A stretch of 6,412 nucleotides of DNA from Bacteroidia bacterium (GTDB lineage Bacteria; Bacteroidota; Bacteroidia; Flavobacteriales; Flavobacteriaceae): positions 1 to 6,412 of the forward strand of contig JAUIAA010000127.1 in assembly GCA_030425715.1 (NCBI GenBank), given 5' to 3'. The notes under the pieces are model-generated. The model was not told the DNA's origin. It did not search any database and worked only from the letters and a program-made list of their open reading frames with translations. Position numbers and translations under genes: made by a program. Positions 5,860-6,412 of the stretch are shown in pieces (position 1 is the first letter of the stretch; the number at the start of each line of letters is the position of its first letter).

Positions 5860-6412
5860 ATGACCACATTAATTGTCAATATAAAAGAATTATTACAAGT
5901 TAGGAACGAGTCAATTAGCAAGGTTTCCGGTAAGAAAATGGCTATTTTACCAACGATAAAAAATGCGTATTTAAAAATTAAAGACGATATAATTATTGAT
6001 TATGGCGAAATGGATAAATTGGCAAATAAGGAAGCTGATCTTACCATAGATGCCTCAGGTAAGATTGTCTTACCAACTTGGTGTGATTCGCATACACATA
6101 TTGTATATGCAGGAAATAGAGAAGGAGAATTTGTAGATAGAATAAATGGACTGAGCTATGAAGAAATTGCAAATAAAGGTGGAGGAATACTAAATTCAGC
6201 AAAAAAATTACAAGAAACCTCTGTAGATGATTTATACCTACAAGCAGCCCATCGTCTGGACGAGGTAATTGCTTTAGGAACTGGTGCTATTGAAATAAAA
6301 TCGGGTTACGGACTTACCATTGAGGCGGAAATAAAGATGCTTCGGGTAATTAAAAAATTAGCCCAAAACTATAACATCCCCATCAAAGCAACATTTCTAG
6401 GGGCACATGCCT
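5860..6412 (+). CDS. hutI: Imidazolonepropionase, N-terminal part (3' end outside window)
   Basis: HutI is the third enzyme of histidine degradation. It hydrolyses 4-imidazolone-5-propanoate to N-formimino-L-glutamate and belongs to the metal-dependent amidohydrolases. The window holds 184 whole codons, a little under half of the usual roughly 410 residues; the frame is open to the edge. The start of the amidohydrolase fold is seen with metal ligands H78 and H80 (DSHTH), then R87 (AGNREGEF), Y100 (GLSYEEIANKGGGI), Y150 (EIKSGYGL) and H183 (TFLGAHA). From memory these match His80, His82, Arg89, Tyr102, Tyr152 and His185 of B. subtilis HutI, a constant offset of two. The remaining metal ligands would lie off-window. 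The ATG at 5860 is firm: an in-frame stop lies at 5809-5811 with no ATG between. The leader is A/T-rich without Shine-Dalgarno; a weak -7-like TATATTTA lies at 5833-5840. Other hut genes may follow to the right but cannot be seen. Confidence 0.97.
   Translation, partial: MTTLIVNIKELLQVRNESISKVSGKKMAILPTIKNAYLKIKDDIIIDYGEMDKLANKEADLTIDASGKIVLPTWCDSHTHIVYAGNREGEFVDRINGLSYEEIANKGGGILNSAKKLQETSVDDLYLQAAHRLDEVIALGTGAIEIKSGYGLTIEAEIKMLRVIKKLAQNYNIPIKATFLGAHA

Noticed and set aside
1..6412. A previously undescribed system such as a defence island or mobile element
   Set aside because: Every long open frame belongs to a well-known metabolic or peptidase family. There are no repeats, integrase, toxin-antitoxin pair or unfamiliar gene cluster in the window.

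Overview
The window is AT-rich chromosomal DNA that looks like the core genome of a member of Bacteroidota, most likely the Flavobacteriaceae. This rests on three things. Codon use is AT-rich throughout. The start codons have no Shine-Dalgarno sequence and follow A/T-rich leaders. Candidate promoters fit the Bacteroidota -7 consensus TAnnTTTG. The protein types (a signal-peptide aminopeptidase P, a long three-domain phosphate acetyltransferase, HutI) also fit that group. I see no mobile element, CRISPR array, tRNA or rRNA.

Layout, left to right. (1) 1-790, plus strand: the C-terminal part of an M1-family zinc aminopeptidase whose start lies outside the window. (2) 791-2254, minus strand: an exported Xaa-Pro aminopeptidase (M24B). 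It converges on the M1 gene with no base between the two stop codons, and a hairpin that may end the M1 transcript lies inside its coding sequence. (3) 2255-2382: a 128-bp divergent control region with back-to-back candidate -7 boxes. (4) 2383-3465, plus strand: gcvT, the T-protein of the glycine cleavage system. (5) 3466-3648: a 183-bp convergent spacer with no convincing gene. (6) 3649-5739, minus strand: pta, phosphate acetyltransferase. (7) 5740-5859: a 120-bp divergent region holding a perfect 10-bp inverted repeat next to the candidate pta promoter. (8) 5860-6412, plus strand: the N-terminal 184 codons of hutI, imidazolonepropionase, cut by the right edge.

Neighbouring genes are always on opposite strands (+,-,+,-,+), so there is no operon inside the window. 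The functions share a theme of peptide and amino-acid breakdown: two peptidases, glycine cleavage, histidine degradation, and conversion between acetyl-CoA and acetyl phosphate. That link is inferred from function only.

I found no evidence for a new biological system. The items most worth a second look are the 30-bp inverted repeat between pta and hutI, the retained GKS P-loop in the N-terminal domain of Pta, the compact back-to-back promoters between the aminopeptidase P gene and gcvT, and the stop-to-stop convergent junction.
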